64,000 bases of DNA from Paenibacillus arenosi (GTDB lineage: Bacteria > Bacillota > Bacilli > Paenibacillales > Paenibacillaceae), in assembly GCF_014841135.1 (NCBI RefSeq), contig NZ_JACYTN010000001.1:434001-498000 (forward strand), in the 5' to 3' direction. Position numbers and translations under genes: made by a program. Positions 44,923 to 53,709 of this stretch are shown piece by piece. Within the stretch, counting starts at the first letter, position 1. Each line of letters begins with the position of its first letter. The notes under the pieces were generated by a model. It was not told the DNA's origin. It did not search any database and saw only the letters and a list, made by a program, of their open reading frames with translations.

Positions 44923-45374
44923 AACGAATGTTGCCATGGATGATTACCATGCTGCTAGCGATTACGTTGGTAGCTCTGGTAATAATAATGGTCATGAACT
45001 CTATGAATGGGAATTCTGAAGGAAATGGTGAGTCATCAGCGGTAGTGCGGTTGTCAGCAGATGAAATTGTTGAGATGACATCTGAACTTAAAGACATTAA
45101 GACAAACTTAGCTGGTCGCGATACGATTGTTGCGATAGACTTTGCTTTCCAGTTGGATTCTAAGAAGACAAAAGAAGAGTTTGAGAAAATTAAAGAGCTT
45201 ATTATTAAGCCAGAAGTATTGAAAACATTAGCTGATACGAAGCCAGAGGATTTAGAAGGTACAAAGGGTAAAGACCAATTGTCTGCTAAATTGCTGGATT
45301 TAATCAACAAAAAGATTCCTGAAGGAAAAGTAATTCAAGTAGACATTACGAATTTCATCATGCAACGTATTTAG
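44919..45374 (+). CDS. fliL: Flagellar basal body-associated protein FliL
   Basis: A 151-residue inner-membrane protein associated with the stator. It has one N-terminal span (MLLAITLVALVIIMVM, ~9-24), a short linker and a periplasmic domain (LSADEIVEMTSELKDIKTNL, DTIVAIDFAFQLDS). The C-terminal VDITNFIMQRI is typical. Coupled to swrD. Confidence 0.92.
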   Translation: MKRMLPWMITMLLAITLVALVIIMVMNSMNGNSEGNGESSAVVRLSADEIVEMTSELKDIKTNLAGRDTIVAIDFAFQLDSKKTKEEFEKIKELIIKPEVLKTLADTKPEDLEGTKGKDQLSAKLLDLINKKIPEGKVIQVDITNFIMQRI

Positions 45375-45435
45375 CACTAGCATCAAGCATCAATAATAGA
45401 TTGATGCGGCTGATTCCTGTAAGGGGGTGAAACGA

Positions 45436-46434
45436 TTGGTTGACGTTTTATCGCAGAATGAGATCGACGCTCTTCTAGCGGCACTATCTTCCGGAGAAAT
45501 GGATGCGGAAGAACTTAAAAAAGAAGAAACGCAACGCAAGATCCGTTCTTACGATTTCAAGCGGGCCGTTCGTTTTTCAAAAGATCACATAAGGACGTTA
45601 ACACGTATTCACGAAAATTTTGCAAGGTATTTGACAACGTATTTCTCAGCACAGCTGCGTACATTTGTTCAAATCAATGTCGTGCAGGTTGAGCAGCTTC
45701 CTTATGATGAGTTTATCCGCTCCATACCGAAAATGACAATTTTGAACACCTTTGAGGCTGAGCCTCTCAAAGGAAGAATGGTGCTTGAAGTGAATCCGAA
45801 TGTCGCTTTGGCGATGTTGGATCGTCTATTAGGCGGCGCTGGTATTGCTCCAAGTAAAATCCAAGGTTTGACTGAGATCGAGACTACAGTTTTGGAGCGG
45901 GTGTTCAGTCGAGCTTTTGATAGTCTTCATGAGGCATGGAAGACCGTGTTGGATATTCGGCCGCGTTTGGAAAGCTTGGAGACAAATCCGCAGTTTATGC
46001 AGATTGTTTCGCCGAATGAAACGATCGCATTGATATCTTTAAGCACCAAAATCGGTGATACGACAGGTATGATTAATCTATGTATTCCACATGTGGTCAT
46101 TGAACCAATTATGCCTAAACTATCTGTCCATCACTGGTTCGTATCTGAGAAAAAGATGAGCGAACCCATCGAAGTTGAGAAGCTTCGTCAGCGTGTTACC
46201 AAAGCAGAGCTGCCAATTGTTACTGAACTAGGGCAATCTCATATTACGGTTAATGAGCTGATGCAGCTGACTATAGGTGATGTCCTGCCACTTCAGAAAA
46301 AAGTCAATGAAGGGCTGGGAGTGTTCGTTGGGGAGCGCCTGAAATATATCGCTACACCAGGCAACGTAAAGGACCGTTTGGCGGTTCAAATCGTTGATGT
46401 AATAGAGGGGGAAGTGGAAGAGGATGACGAGTAA
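45436..46434 (+). CDS. fliM: Flagellar motor switch protein FliM
   Basis: Rotor switch protein that binds CheY-P. The 332-residue protein has the N-terminal CheY-binding peptide VLSQNEIDALLAAL, the middle CheC-like domain (YDFKRAVRFSKDHIRTLTRIHENFARYL, MVLEVNPNVALAMLDRLLGG, MQIVSPNETIALISL) and the C-terminal FliN-like domain (LGQSHITVNELMQLTIGDVLPL). The TTG at 45436 is taken because GGGGGTG precedes it and the family starts with this stretch; a GTG at 45427 overlaps the ribosome site. Overlaps fliY by 11 bases. Confidence 0.95.
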   Translation: MVDVLSQNEIDALLAALSSGEMDAEELKKEETQRKIRSYDFKRAVRFSKDHIRTLTRIHENFARYLTTYFSAQLRTFVQINVVQVEQLPYDEFIRSIPKMTILNTFEAEPLKGRMVLEVNPNVALAMLDRLLGGAGIAPSKIQGLTEIETTVLERVFSRAFDSLHEAWKTVLDIRPRLESLETNPQFMQIVSPNETIALISLSTKIGDTTGMINLCIPHVVIEPIMPKLSVHHWFVSEKKMSEPIEVEKLRQRVTKAELPIVTELGQSHITVNELMQLTIGDVLPLQKKVNEGLGVFVGERLKYIATPGNVKDRLAVQIVDVIEGEVEEDDE

Positions 46435-47698
46435 AGAATATTTGTCACAGGAAGAAATCGACGCTCTATTGAACAAGAGTGATGACCAGTCGTCGTCGAA
46501 TCCGGATTCTTTAGTTAATCAATATTTAACGGAATTGGAAATTGACGCACTAGGTGAAATTGGAAACATCACGTTCGGCAGTGCTGCCACTGCCCTATCA
46601 ACCTTGCTTGGTCGTAAAGTTGATATTACAACCCCTCGCTTGAAGCTGATAGAGAAAGAGAATTTGGAACAAGAGTTTCCAAGGCCGCACGTAGCTGTAC
46701 ATGTACACTATGTGGATGGATTCGAAGGCATCAATTCACTCGTCATTAAGACGTCCGATGCGCAGGTAATTGCTGATCTCATGCTTGGTGGTGACGGCAA
46801 AAATGTTGCTGATGAATTGAATGAAATTCATATAAGTGCGGTGCAAGAAGCGATGAATCAAATGATGGGTTCTTCCGCTACATCGATGTCAACTATTTTT
46901 AATCGACTTGTTAATATTTCTCCTCCAGGAATAGGCATTTTGAATGCTGAGAGTGGAGAAGGTATTGACATCTTGCCACCTGAGAACATGTTGATTAAAG
47001 TGTCATTCCGACTTATGATCGGTGACTTGATTGACTCTACCATCATGCAAATATTAACAATTCCATTTGCTAAAGAAATGGTAGCACGCTTATTGAATAC
47101 ATCCGAGGTGGATGTACCACAGGTGGAGGAGCAACCAGTTCCACAAACAAACAATCATTCAACGTCTGCACCTTCGGCAGATTTTGGTATGGGCTCTGCG
47201 ATGACGCCGCCAATGCAGCCGGATGGAGGAGGATATGCTATGAATCAAATGCCTTATCCAACAGCTCCAAATCAGCAAATGCATATGCAGCAGCCAATGA
47301 ATATGCCTATGGGACAAGCACCACAAGGTAACCCATACGGAGCACCAGGGTCGTTTGGAATGGCTCCGAATCGTCAAGTAAATGTACAGCCTGTGCAATT
47401 CGCGAATCTGCAAGCAGCACCCTATCAAATGGGTGATGATTCCAACTTGAATTTATTGTTGGACATCCCCTTGCGAGTCACAGTAGAATTAGGTAGGACA
47501 CACAAACAAATCAAAGATATTTTAGAGCTCTCTCAAGGTTCGATTATTGAACTGGACAAGTTGGCAGGGGAGCCTGTTGACATTTTGGTCAACAACAAAT
47601 TAATTGCCAAAGGGGAAGTCGTAGTAATCGACGAGAACTTTGGTGTGCGGGTAACAGATATTATTAATCAATGGGACCGCATTCAGAAACTTCAATAA
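46424..47698 (+). CDS. fliY: Flagellar motor switch phosphatase FliY
   Basis: A switch component that also dephosphorylates CheY-P. The 424-residue protein has a CheY-binding N-terminus (LSQEEIDALLNK), a CheC-type domain with two phosphatase half-sites (LGEIGNITFGSAATALSTLL; VQEAMNQMMGSSATSMSTIF), a long methionine-, proline- and glutamine-rich linker (~235-335) and a C-terminal FliN domain (LLLDIPLRVTVELGRTHK, IELDKLAGEPVDILVNNKLIAKGEVVVIDENFGVRV). Longer linker than in Bacillus subtilis. Confidence 0.95.
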   Translation: MTSKEYLSQEEIDALLNKSDDQSSSNPDSLVNQYLTELEIDALGEIGNITFGSAATALSTLLGRKVDITTPRLKLIEKENLEQEFPRPHVAVHVHYVDGFEGINSLVIKTSDAQVIADLMLGGDGKNVADELNEIHISAVQEAMNQMMGSSATSMSTIFNRLVNISPPGIGILNAESGEGIDILPPENMLIKVSFRLMIGDLIDSTIMQILTIPFAKEMVARLLNTSEVDVPQVEEQPVPQTNNHSTSAPSADFGMGSAMTPPMQPDGGGYAMNQMPYPTAPNQQMHMQQPMNMPMGQAPQGNPYGAPGSFGMAPNRQVNVQPVQFANLQAAPYQMGDDSNLNLLLDIPLRVTVELGRTHKQIKDILELSQGSIIELDKLAGEPVDILVNNKLIAKGEVVVIDENFGVRVTDIINQWDRIQKLQ

Positions 47699-47727
47699 TA
47701 AAGATAAGTTAGGGAGGAAACCCAACG

Positions 47728-48090
47728 ATGGCTAACCGTATTTTAATCGTGGACGACGCTGCTTTTATGAGAATGATGATTCGAGACATTTTAACCAAGA
47801 ATGGTTATGATGTCGTAGGAGAAGCCGCGGATGGTGCTCAAGCGATTGAAAAATATAAAGAGCATAAGCCAGATCTCATCACTATGGACATTACGATGCC
47901 AGAGATGGACGGTATTACAGCACTAAAAGAAATTCGCAAAATGGATCCAAGTGCAAAAGTTATTATGTGTTCTGCTATGGGACAACAAGCAATGGTTATC
48001 GATGCAATTCAAGCTGGAGCTAAAGATTTCATCGTGAAACCGTTCCAAGCAGACCGTGTAATTGAAGCTATTAAGAAAACGTTAAGCTAA
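47728..48090 (+). CDS. cheY: Chemotaxis response regulator CheY
   Basis: A 120-residue single receiver domain. It receives phosphate from CheA at Asp54 (ITMDITMPEM); the acidic pair is at ILIVDDAAFM, the conserved Thr/Ser in VIMCSAMGQQ and Lys in FIVKPFQ. It signals to FliM and FliY. AGGGAGG precedes the ATG. Confidence 0.97.
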   Translation: MANRILIVDDAAFMRMMIRDILTKNGYDVVGEAADGAQAIEKYKEHKPDLITMDITMPEMDGITALKEIRKMDPSAKVIMCSAMGQQAMVIDAIQAGAKDFIVKPFQADRVIEAIKKTLS

Positions 48091-48094
48091 ACCT

Positions 48095-48646
48095 ATGTTT
48101 CTACAAGCGCAACCACCTGTTACACCCGATTTCGGAACTCATACGTCTAGTGTATTGACTGTACTGATGTCATTAGGATTGATCATTGTACTTATCGTTC
48201 TATTTATCAAAATACTTAGTCGAAAAAGCCGGATGTGGCAGATGAATCAGAACATTCGCACACTAGGCGGAACGGGTTTGGGACAGAACAAATCGTTGCA
48301 AATCGTAGAAGTTGGAGGCGTCATTTATGTGCTTGGCGTTGGGGATGACATCACCGTTATTGACAAGATCAGCGATGAGGAGCAAGTAGCAGTTTGGCTT
48401 GCTTCCTTCCAACAACAACAAGCACCGTCAGGAGTAAGCTTGCCTCCTACCCTTGTGGAGTGGTGGAATAAACGACGTGGTAACACATCGGCATCTCATT
48501 CAAATGCTTCGAACATGGAAAATGAGTCGACCACCACTTTTCATGAGATGTTTCAATCGAAACTGGAGCAGCTTCCTGACCGTGATGCTCGTATGAAACG
48601 ATTGTTGCAAGACGATACCAATGAAGAACGGCAGATGGACCCATGA
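48095..48646 (+). CDS. fliO: Flagellar biosynthesis protein FliO (FliZ)
   Basis: A 183-residue export-gate assembly factor that helps FliP oligomerise. It has one membrane span (VLTVLMSLGLIIVLIVLFIKIL, ~22-43), then the conserved MNQNIRTLGGTGLGQNKSLQIVEVGGVIYVLGVGDDITVIDKI and a disordered, polar C-terminus. No ribosome site is visible before the ATG, which lies four bases after the cheY stop; re-initiation by ribosomes leaving cheY is likely. Its stop overlaps fliP (ATGA). Confidence 0.85.
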   Translation: MFLQAQPPVTPDFGTHTSSVLTVLMSLGLIIVLIVLFIKILSRKSRMWQMNQNIRTLGGTGLGQNKSLQIVEVGGVIYVLGVGDDITVIDKISDEEQVAVWLASFQQQQAPSGVSLPPTLVEWWNKRRGNTSASHSNASNMENESTTTFHEMFQSKLEQLPDRDARMKRLLQDDTNEERQMDP

Positions 48647-49398
48647 AAAAGAAATACATGTTGGCTTTGATGGCAGCAGCAGCATTATTCGCTCTATCAG
48701 CTTCCGTGGGCTCCGCGGCTCCTATATTGCCGGATATTGATATCAAGGTTGGAGGCGGAGAAGGACAACCGGGTGTAACCTCACTGTCTCTCGTTCTGCT
48801 GATTACGATATTGAGCTTGGCTCCTGCCATTTTGATTCTGATGACTTCGTTTACTCGAATTGTCATCGTGCTAGGATTTGTGAGAACGTCTCTTGGAACC
48901 CAACAGATGCCTCCGAACCAAGTGCTGATCGGACTGGCTCTATTTATGACTTTGTTTGTGATGTCTCCCACACTTGGTGAAATAAACCAAGCTGCTCTTC
49001 AGCCATACTTGAAGGGCGAGTTGAATCAGAATCAAGCCTTGACCAAAGCGGCTGAACCAATGAAGAAATTTATGTTCAAGCAAACGCGTGAGAAGGACTT
49101 ACTCTTATTCATGAAATATACGAAAACGGAGAAGCCGAAGACTTATAAAGAAATTCCGCTCTCTGTACTTGTACCAGCTTATGCAATAAGTGAATTAAAG
49201 ACCGCATTTCAAATGGGCTTCATGATATTTATTCCGTTTCTCGTCATTGACATGATTGTGGCTAGTACGTTGATGGCGATGGGAATGATGATGTTGCCGC
49301 CAGTAATGATATCTTTACCTTTCAAAATACTGTTGTTCATACTTGTTGATGGCTGGCACTTAGTTGTGAAGTCGCTACTTATTAGCTTTAATACGTGA
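48643..49398 (+). CDS. fliP: Flagellar export protein FliP
   Basis: Core subunit of the FliPQR export gate. The 251-residue protein has a cleavable-type N-terminal signal (MLALMAAAALFALSASVGSA), then membrane segments with LLITILSLAPAILILMTSFTRIVIVLGFVRTSLGTQQMPPNQVLIGLALFMT and the C-terminal pair with FIPFLVIDMIVASTLMAMGMMMLPPVMISLPFKILLF. A hairpin overlaps its stop codon. Confidence 0.97.
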   Translation: MKKKYMLALMAAAALFALSASVGSAAPILPDIDIKVGGGEGQPGVTSLSLVLLITILSLAPAILILMTSFTRIVIVLGFVRTSLGTQQMPPNQVLIGLALFMTLFVMSPTLGEINQAALQPYLKGELNQNQALTKAAEPMKKFMFKQTREKDLLLFMKYTKTEKPKTYKEIPLSVLVPAYAISELKTAFQMGFMIFIPFLVIDMIVASTLMAMGMMMLPPVMISLPFKILLFILVDGWHLVVKSLLISFNT

Positions 49399-49414
49399 CG
49401 ATCTGTCACGTATT
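49390..49414 (+). other. Hairpin overlapping the fliP stop codon
   Basis: AATACGTGAC (49390-49399) pairs perfectly with GTCACGTATT (49405-49414) around a five-base loop; the TGA stop is inside the left arm. No T run follows, so it is not a standard terminator. It sits in one of the few sizeable gaps in this part of the operon. Confidence 0.65.
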
Positions 49415-49470
49415 TACAAGCGGAGTATAGGACGAACGTATGGGAATAAGAAAAGGAAAGGGAGAGTATC

Positions 49471-49740
49471 ATGAATGCAGAATTTATAATCGGTCTAGCG
49501 GGGCAATCGGTGCTGGCTGTACTACAGGTCAGTGCTCCGATGCTCATCGTAGCGCTCGTCGTAGGATTAATCATTAGTATTTTCCAAGCGACAACACAAA
49601 TTCAAGAACAGACGCTTGCATTTGTACCAAAGATTGTTGCTGTATTTATTGTTATCCTCATTTTTGGGCCGTGGCTATTAACGACAATGGTTGATTTTAC
49701 GTATTCTATTTTAAATAATTTGCATCAATATATTGGTTAG
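49471..49740 (+). CDS. fliQ: Flagellar export protein FliQ
   Basis: An 89-residue export-gate protein with two membrane helices (SVLAVLQVSAPMLIVALVVGLIISIFQATTQIQEQTLAFVPKIVAVFIVILIFG region). The Q-rich cytoplasmic loop TTQIQEQTLAFVPK is the family signature. GGAAAGGGAG precedes the ATG. Confidence 0.97.
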   Translation: MNAEFIIGLAGQSVLAVLQVSAPMLIVALVVGLIISIFQATTQIQEQTLAFVPKIVAVFIVILIFGPWLLTTMVDFTYSILNNLHQYIG

Positions 49741-49751
49741 GCTGTGGAACC

Positions 49752-50546
49752 ATGGACATGTTAGCTCAGGCGTTCCCTGTTTTTTTGCTCATACTGTGTC
49801 GAATTACAGCTTTCTTTGTCGCTGCACCTGTCTTTTCTTCCCGAGGTGTGCCGAATCATTTTAAAGTCGGACTCGCTTTTAGTATAAGCCTAATTGCCTA
49901 TCTACTATTCGGGTTAGGAATATCAGTGCCGATGGACGGAATATATGTTACCTACATTATTCGTGAAATTATGATAGGTTTGCTGATTGGATTCGTTGCG
50001 CAGCTGTTTTTTACAATCGTTCAAATTACTGGTTCCTTCGTGGATATGCAAATTGGATTCGGTATCGCGAATGTCGTTGACCCACTTACGGGGATGAGTT
50101 CCCCTGTCACTGGTAACTTCAAATACATATTTATGATTTTGTTGTTCTTGGGAATGAATGGTCATCACTATTTGATAGATGCAATTATGAAAAGTTATCA
50201 GTGGCTTCCTATCGATAGCAACTCTTTTTTCGGCCAAATTCAAAATGGGAACATTATGAATTTCGTCGTTACTACATTTGTTCAGGCATTTATTATCGCG
50301 TTACAAATTGCTGCACCATTGATTGTTTCCATGTTTCTCGCGGATGTAGCCCTCGGCTTTCTTGCAAAAACTGCACCACAATTTAATATTTTCGTCATCG
50401 GCATACCTCTAAAAATTATTTTAGGTCTTGTCGTACTGCTGCTCACGATGCCAAGCATGGTATACGTGATGGAGCATTTATTCAGTAAAATGTTCCAAGC
50501 ATTGGACGAGTTACTACGATTATTTGCTAAGGGGGGAGCTTCGTAG
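49752..50546 (+). CDS. fliR: Flagellar export protein FliR
   Basis: A 264-residue export-gate protein with about six membrane segments. Family features include FLLILCRITAFFVAAPVFSSRGVPNHFKVGLAFSIS, GFVAQLFFTIVQITGSFVDMQIGFGIANVVDPLTG and ALQIAAPLIVSMFLADVALGFLAKTAPQFNIF. The stop shares a base with the flhB start (TAGTG). Confidence 0.96.
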   Translation: MDMLAQAFPVFLLILCRITAFFVAAPVFSSRGVPNHFKVGLAFSISLIAYLLFGLGISVPMDGIYVTYIIREIMIGLLIGFVAQLFFTIVQITGSFVDMQIGFGIANVVDPLTGMSSPVTGNFKYIFMILLFLGMNGHHYLIDAIMKSYQWLPIDSNSFFGQIQNGNIMNFVVTTFVQAFIIALQIAAPLIVSMFLADVALGFLAKTAPQFNIFVIGIPLKIILGLVVLLLTMPSMVYVMEHLFSKMFQALDELLRLFAKGGAS

Positions 50547-51649
50547 TGGACACGATACCATATCGTTATTCACTCAAGCTGGACCTCCAGCTATTCTCGC
50601 AAGAGAAAACGGAGAAGGCAACACCGAAGAAACGTCAAGAATCACGTGAAAAAGGACAAGTAGCTAAAAGTATGGATTTGTCCGGTTCCGTCATATTATT
50701 GGCGACCTTTTTCTGCCTGCTGATGTTGGGCGGGTTTATGCAGGAACGTATTATCAGTCTATTTGGGGATACGTTTCAACATCGATTAAATATGGAGTTA
50801 AGCGTTGCAAATGTATTAGATTATTTCAATAATTTATTTATTCAATTCCTTATCGTAATGGCGCCGATATTTTTAGTCGTTGTTGTTGTGGGATTGTTAA
50901 TCAATTACATGCAGATTGGCTTCTTATTAACAGGTGAGCCTCTTAAAATGCAATTCAGCAAGATTGATCCGATTAAAGGGTTCAAAAATATTTTCGCGAT
51001 ACGAGCATTAGTTGAGTTTCTTAAATCTATTATTAAATTGGTTGTTATCGGAGTTATTGTTTATATGTCTTTATGGGAAGAGCGAGATCGTATTTTAGAG
51101 CTTAATCATATGCCTGTAGAGAATATGTTGACATATACAGCACAATTGACGGTTGATTTAGGAATACAGATTGGGATCGCCCTATGTATACTATCTGTTT
51201 TCGATTATATGTATCAGCGATATGAATTCGAGAAAAGCATCCGAATGTCCAAGCAGGATATCAAGGATGAGTTCAAAAAGATGGAAGGCGACCCGCAAAT
51301 TAAAGGCAAGATCAAAGAGCGCCAGCGTCGTATGGCACTTATGCGAATGATGCAGGAAGTGCCGAATGCAGATGTCGTGATCACGAACCCTACGCACTTT
51401 GCTATTGCGCTTAAGTATGAAGGAGGTTCCATGGAAGCTCCTCAAGTTATAGCAAAGGGTCAAGATTATGTCGCTCTTCGCATAAAAGATATTGCCAAAG
51501 AACATGGTGTTGCCATGATCGAGAACAGACCATTGGCACGTGCATTACATGAACGAACCGAAATTGGTGATGCCGTTCCAGCAGACTTGTTCCAAGCGGT
51601 CGCAGAAGTATTAGCCTATGTATATAAGCTCAAAGGTACATCTAAATGA
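50546..51649 (+). CDS. flhB: Flagellar export switch protein FlhB
   Basis: A 367-residue protein with four membrane segments and a cytoplasmic tail that cleaves itself at NPTH (residues 281-284, in DVVITNPTHFAIAL) to change export specificity. The N-terminus LQLFSQEKTEKATPKKRQESREKGQVAKS is the family signature. Start is a GTG. The tail is closely similar to the ylqH product in this window. Confidence 0.97.
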   Translation: MDTIPYRYSLKLDLQLFSQEKTEKATPKKRQESREKGQVAKSMDLSGSVILLATFFCLLMLGGFMQERIISLFGDTFQHRLNMELSVANVLDYFNNLFIQFLIVMAPIFLVVVVVGLLINYMQIGFLLTGEPLKMQFSKIDPIKGFKNIFAIRALVEFLKSIIKLVVIGVIVYMSLWEERDRILELNHMPVENMLTYTAQLTVDLGIQIGIALCILSVFDYMYQRYEFEKSIRMSKQDIKDEFKKMEGDPQIKGKIKERQRRMALMRMMQEVPNADVVITNPTHFAIALKYEGGSMEAPQVIAKGQDYVALRIKDIAKEHGVAMIENRPLARALHERTEIGDAVPADLFQAVAEVLAYVYKLKGTSK

Positions 51650-51675
51650 GCAGGCATGGATGGAGGTAACAATTC

Positions 51676-53709
51676 GTGAAAGCGAGAGACTTAACCGTCT
51701 TACTTGGTGTTATTGGCATCGTGCTGATGATGGTTCTCCCTATACCAACGCTATTATTGGACATTTTACTTGTCATTAACATAGCGATAGCGCTCATGAT
51801 TCTGCTCATAGCTATGAATACGAAGGAAGCATTAGAATTTTCTATATTCCCAGCGTTGCTCTTGATTACGACGTTGTTTCGCCTGGCATTGAACATTTCC
51901 ACTACCAAGCAAATCCTTGGCACGGGACATGCCGGTGAAGTCGTACAAACATTTGGTCAGTGGATTACACAAGGTCAAGTAGCTGTTGGACTTATTGTGT
52001 TCCTCATTCTGGTCGTAGTTCAGTTCATCGTTATCACAAAAGGTTCTGAGCGCGTAGCGGAGGTTGCTGCACGCTTCACCCTCGATGCGATGCCTGGTAA
52101 GCAGATGGCAATTGATGCCGATCTCAATGCAGGACTGATTAACGAGCAGCAGGCGAAAGAGCGGCGTCAGAAAATTGAACGCGAAGCGGATTTTTATGGT
52201 GCAATGGATGGTGCCAGTAAATTCGTAAAAGGAGATGCGATCGCAGGTATCGTCATTCTCATTATTAATCTCGTAGGTGGATTTATTATCGGTATGGCTT
52301 CGATGGGGATGAGTTTCTCTGAAGCAGCCGAGAAATTCTCTACGTTATCAATCGGTGATGGCTTAGTCAGCCAAATCCCTGCACTTCTTATTTCAACGGC
52401 AGCAGGTCTTATCGTTACAAGATCTGCATCCAAAGGAAACTTGGCGGAAGAACTAAGTACTCAGATGTTCGCCTATCCAAAGTTGTTATACATTGTTGCA
52501 GGTACAATTGCTATGCTCGGAGCGTTCACACCGATTCCGATCATGTCGACATGGCCGTTTGCTATTTTACTAGCCTATGCAGGTTATCGAATGCAGCAGA
52601 TGCTTGATCAAAAAGCAATTGAGCATGAGCAGCTCGAAGAAGAGCAGGAGATCGAAGAGGTGCGTAGCCCAGAGAGTGTTATTAATCTACTTCAAGTCGA
52701 TCCAATTGAATTCGAATTTGGATATGGTCTGATCCCACTAGCTGATACACAACAGGGCGGAGATTTGCTGGATCGTATCATTATGATACGTAGACAGTGT
52801 GCCTTGGAACTAGGACTTGTAGTACCTGTAATCCGTATTCGAGACAATATTCAACTTAAGCCAAATGAGTATGTCATCAAAATCAAAGGTAATGTTGTTG
52901 CTCGTGGTGAGTTGTTGTTAAATCATTATTTGGCGATGAGCCCTGGTTATGACGATGAGACAATTACTGGTATTGACACGGTGGAGCCTGCGTTTGGACT
53001 TCCGGCATTGTGGGTGGATGAAACGATGAAGGAACGAGCAGAAATGTCAGGTTATACAGTTGTTGATCCACCTTCAGTGGTAGCGACGCATTTGACAGAG
53101 ATGGTTAAGAAGCATGCACATGAATTGCTAGGACGTCAAGAGACGAAGTCATTGATCGAAACGGTGAAAGAACAATATCCTGCAATTGTGGATGAACTGA
53201 TTCCGAACGTGCTTGGTGTTGGAGACATTCAAAAGGTGCTTGCTAAATTGTTGCGTGAAAAAATATCAATACGTGACCTGGTCACTATTTTTGAAGCGTT
53301 GGCTGACTATGGTACCTATACAAAAGATGCTGATGTTTTGACTGAATATGTAAGACAGGCACTAGCTCGGCAAATTACACAGCAGTATTCAATTCAAGGA
53401 GAGACTCTCCATGTTATAACGGTTGGGCCAGCGCTTGAACGTAAAATAGCTGAGAGTGTGCAGCAAAACGAAAATGGCACTTATCTTGCAATGGACCCTG
53501 GAACAACACAACAATTGTACCAGCGTTTCAATGAGCAAGTTGGCCGACTTGTGCAATCTGGTCATCAGCCAATTGTACTGGCTTCTCCATCTATTCGTAT
53601 GTATCTCAGACAGCTCATGGAGAGAACGATGCAGGACATTCCAGTGTTGTCGTATAACGAGTTGGAGCCAAGCATCGAAATTCAAAGTGTCGGAGTGGTT
53701 AACGTATGA
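51676..53709 (+). CDS. flhA: Flagellar export protein FlhA
   Basis: A 677-residue major export-gate component: eight membrane segments in the first ~310 residues (ARDLTVLLGVIGIVLMMVLPIP, NISTTKQILGTGHAGEVVQTFGQ, TKGSERVAEVAARFTLDAMPGKQMAIDADLNAG) and a cytoplasmic domain (~330-677) that docks chaperone-substrate complexes. The FHIPEP-like segment is between these. GTG start with GGAGG upstream. Stop overlaps flhF (ATGA). Confidence 0.97.
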   Translation: MKARDLTVLLGVIGIVLMMVLPIPTLLLDILLVINIAIALMILLIAMNTKEALEFSIFPALLLITTLFRLALNISTTKQILGTGHAGEVVQTFGQWITQGQVAVGLIVFLILVVVQFIVITKGSERVAEVAARFTLDAMPGKQMAIDADLNAGLINEQQAKERRQKIEREADFYGAMDGASKFVKGDAIAGIVILIINLVGGFIIGMASMGMSFSEAAEKFSTLSIGDGLVSQIPALLISTAAGLIVTRSASKGNLAEELSTQMFAYPKLLYIVAGTIAMLGAFTPIPIMSTWPFAILLAYAGYRMQQMLDQKAIEHEQLEEEQEIEEVRSPESVINLLQVDPIEFEFGYGLIPLADTQQGGDLLDRIIMIRRQCALELGLVVPVIRIRDNIQLKPNEYVIKIKGNVVARGELLLNHYLAMSPGYDDETITGIDTVEPAFGLPALWVDETMKERAEMSGYTVVDPPSVVATHLTEMVKKHAHELLGRQETKSLIETVKEQYPAIVDELIPNVLGVGDIQKVLAKLLREKISIRDLVTIFEALADYGTYTKDADVLTEYVRQALARQITQQYSIQGETLHVITVGPALERKIAESVQQNENGTYLAMDPGTTQQLYQRFNEQVGRLVQSGHQPIVLASPSIRMYLRQLMERTMQDIPVLSYNELEPSIEIQSVGVVNV

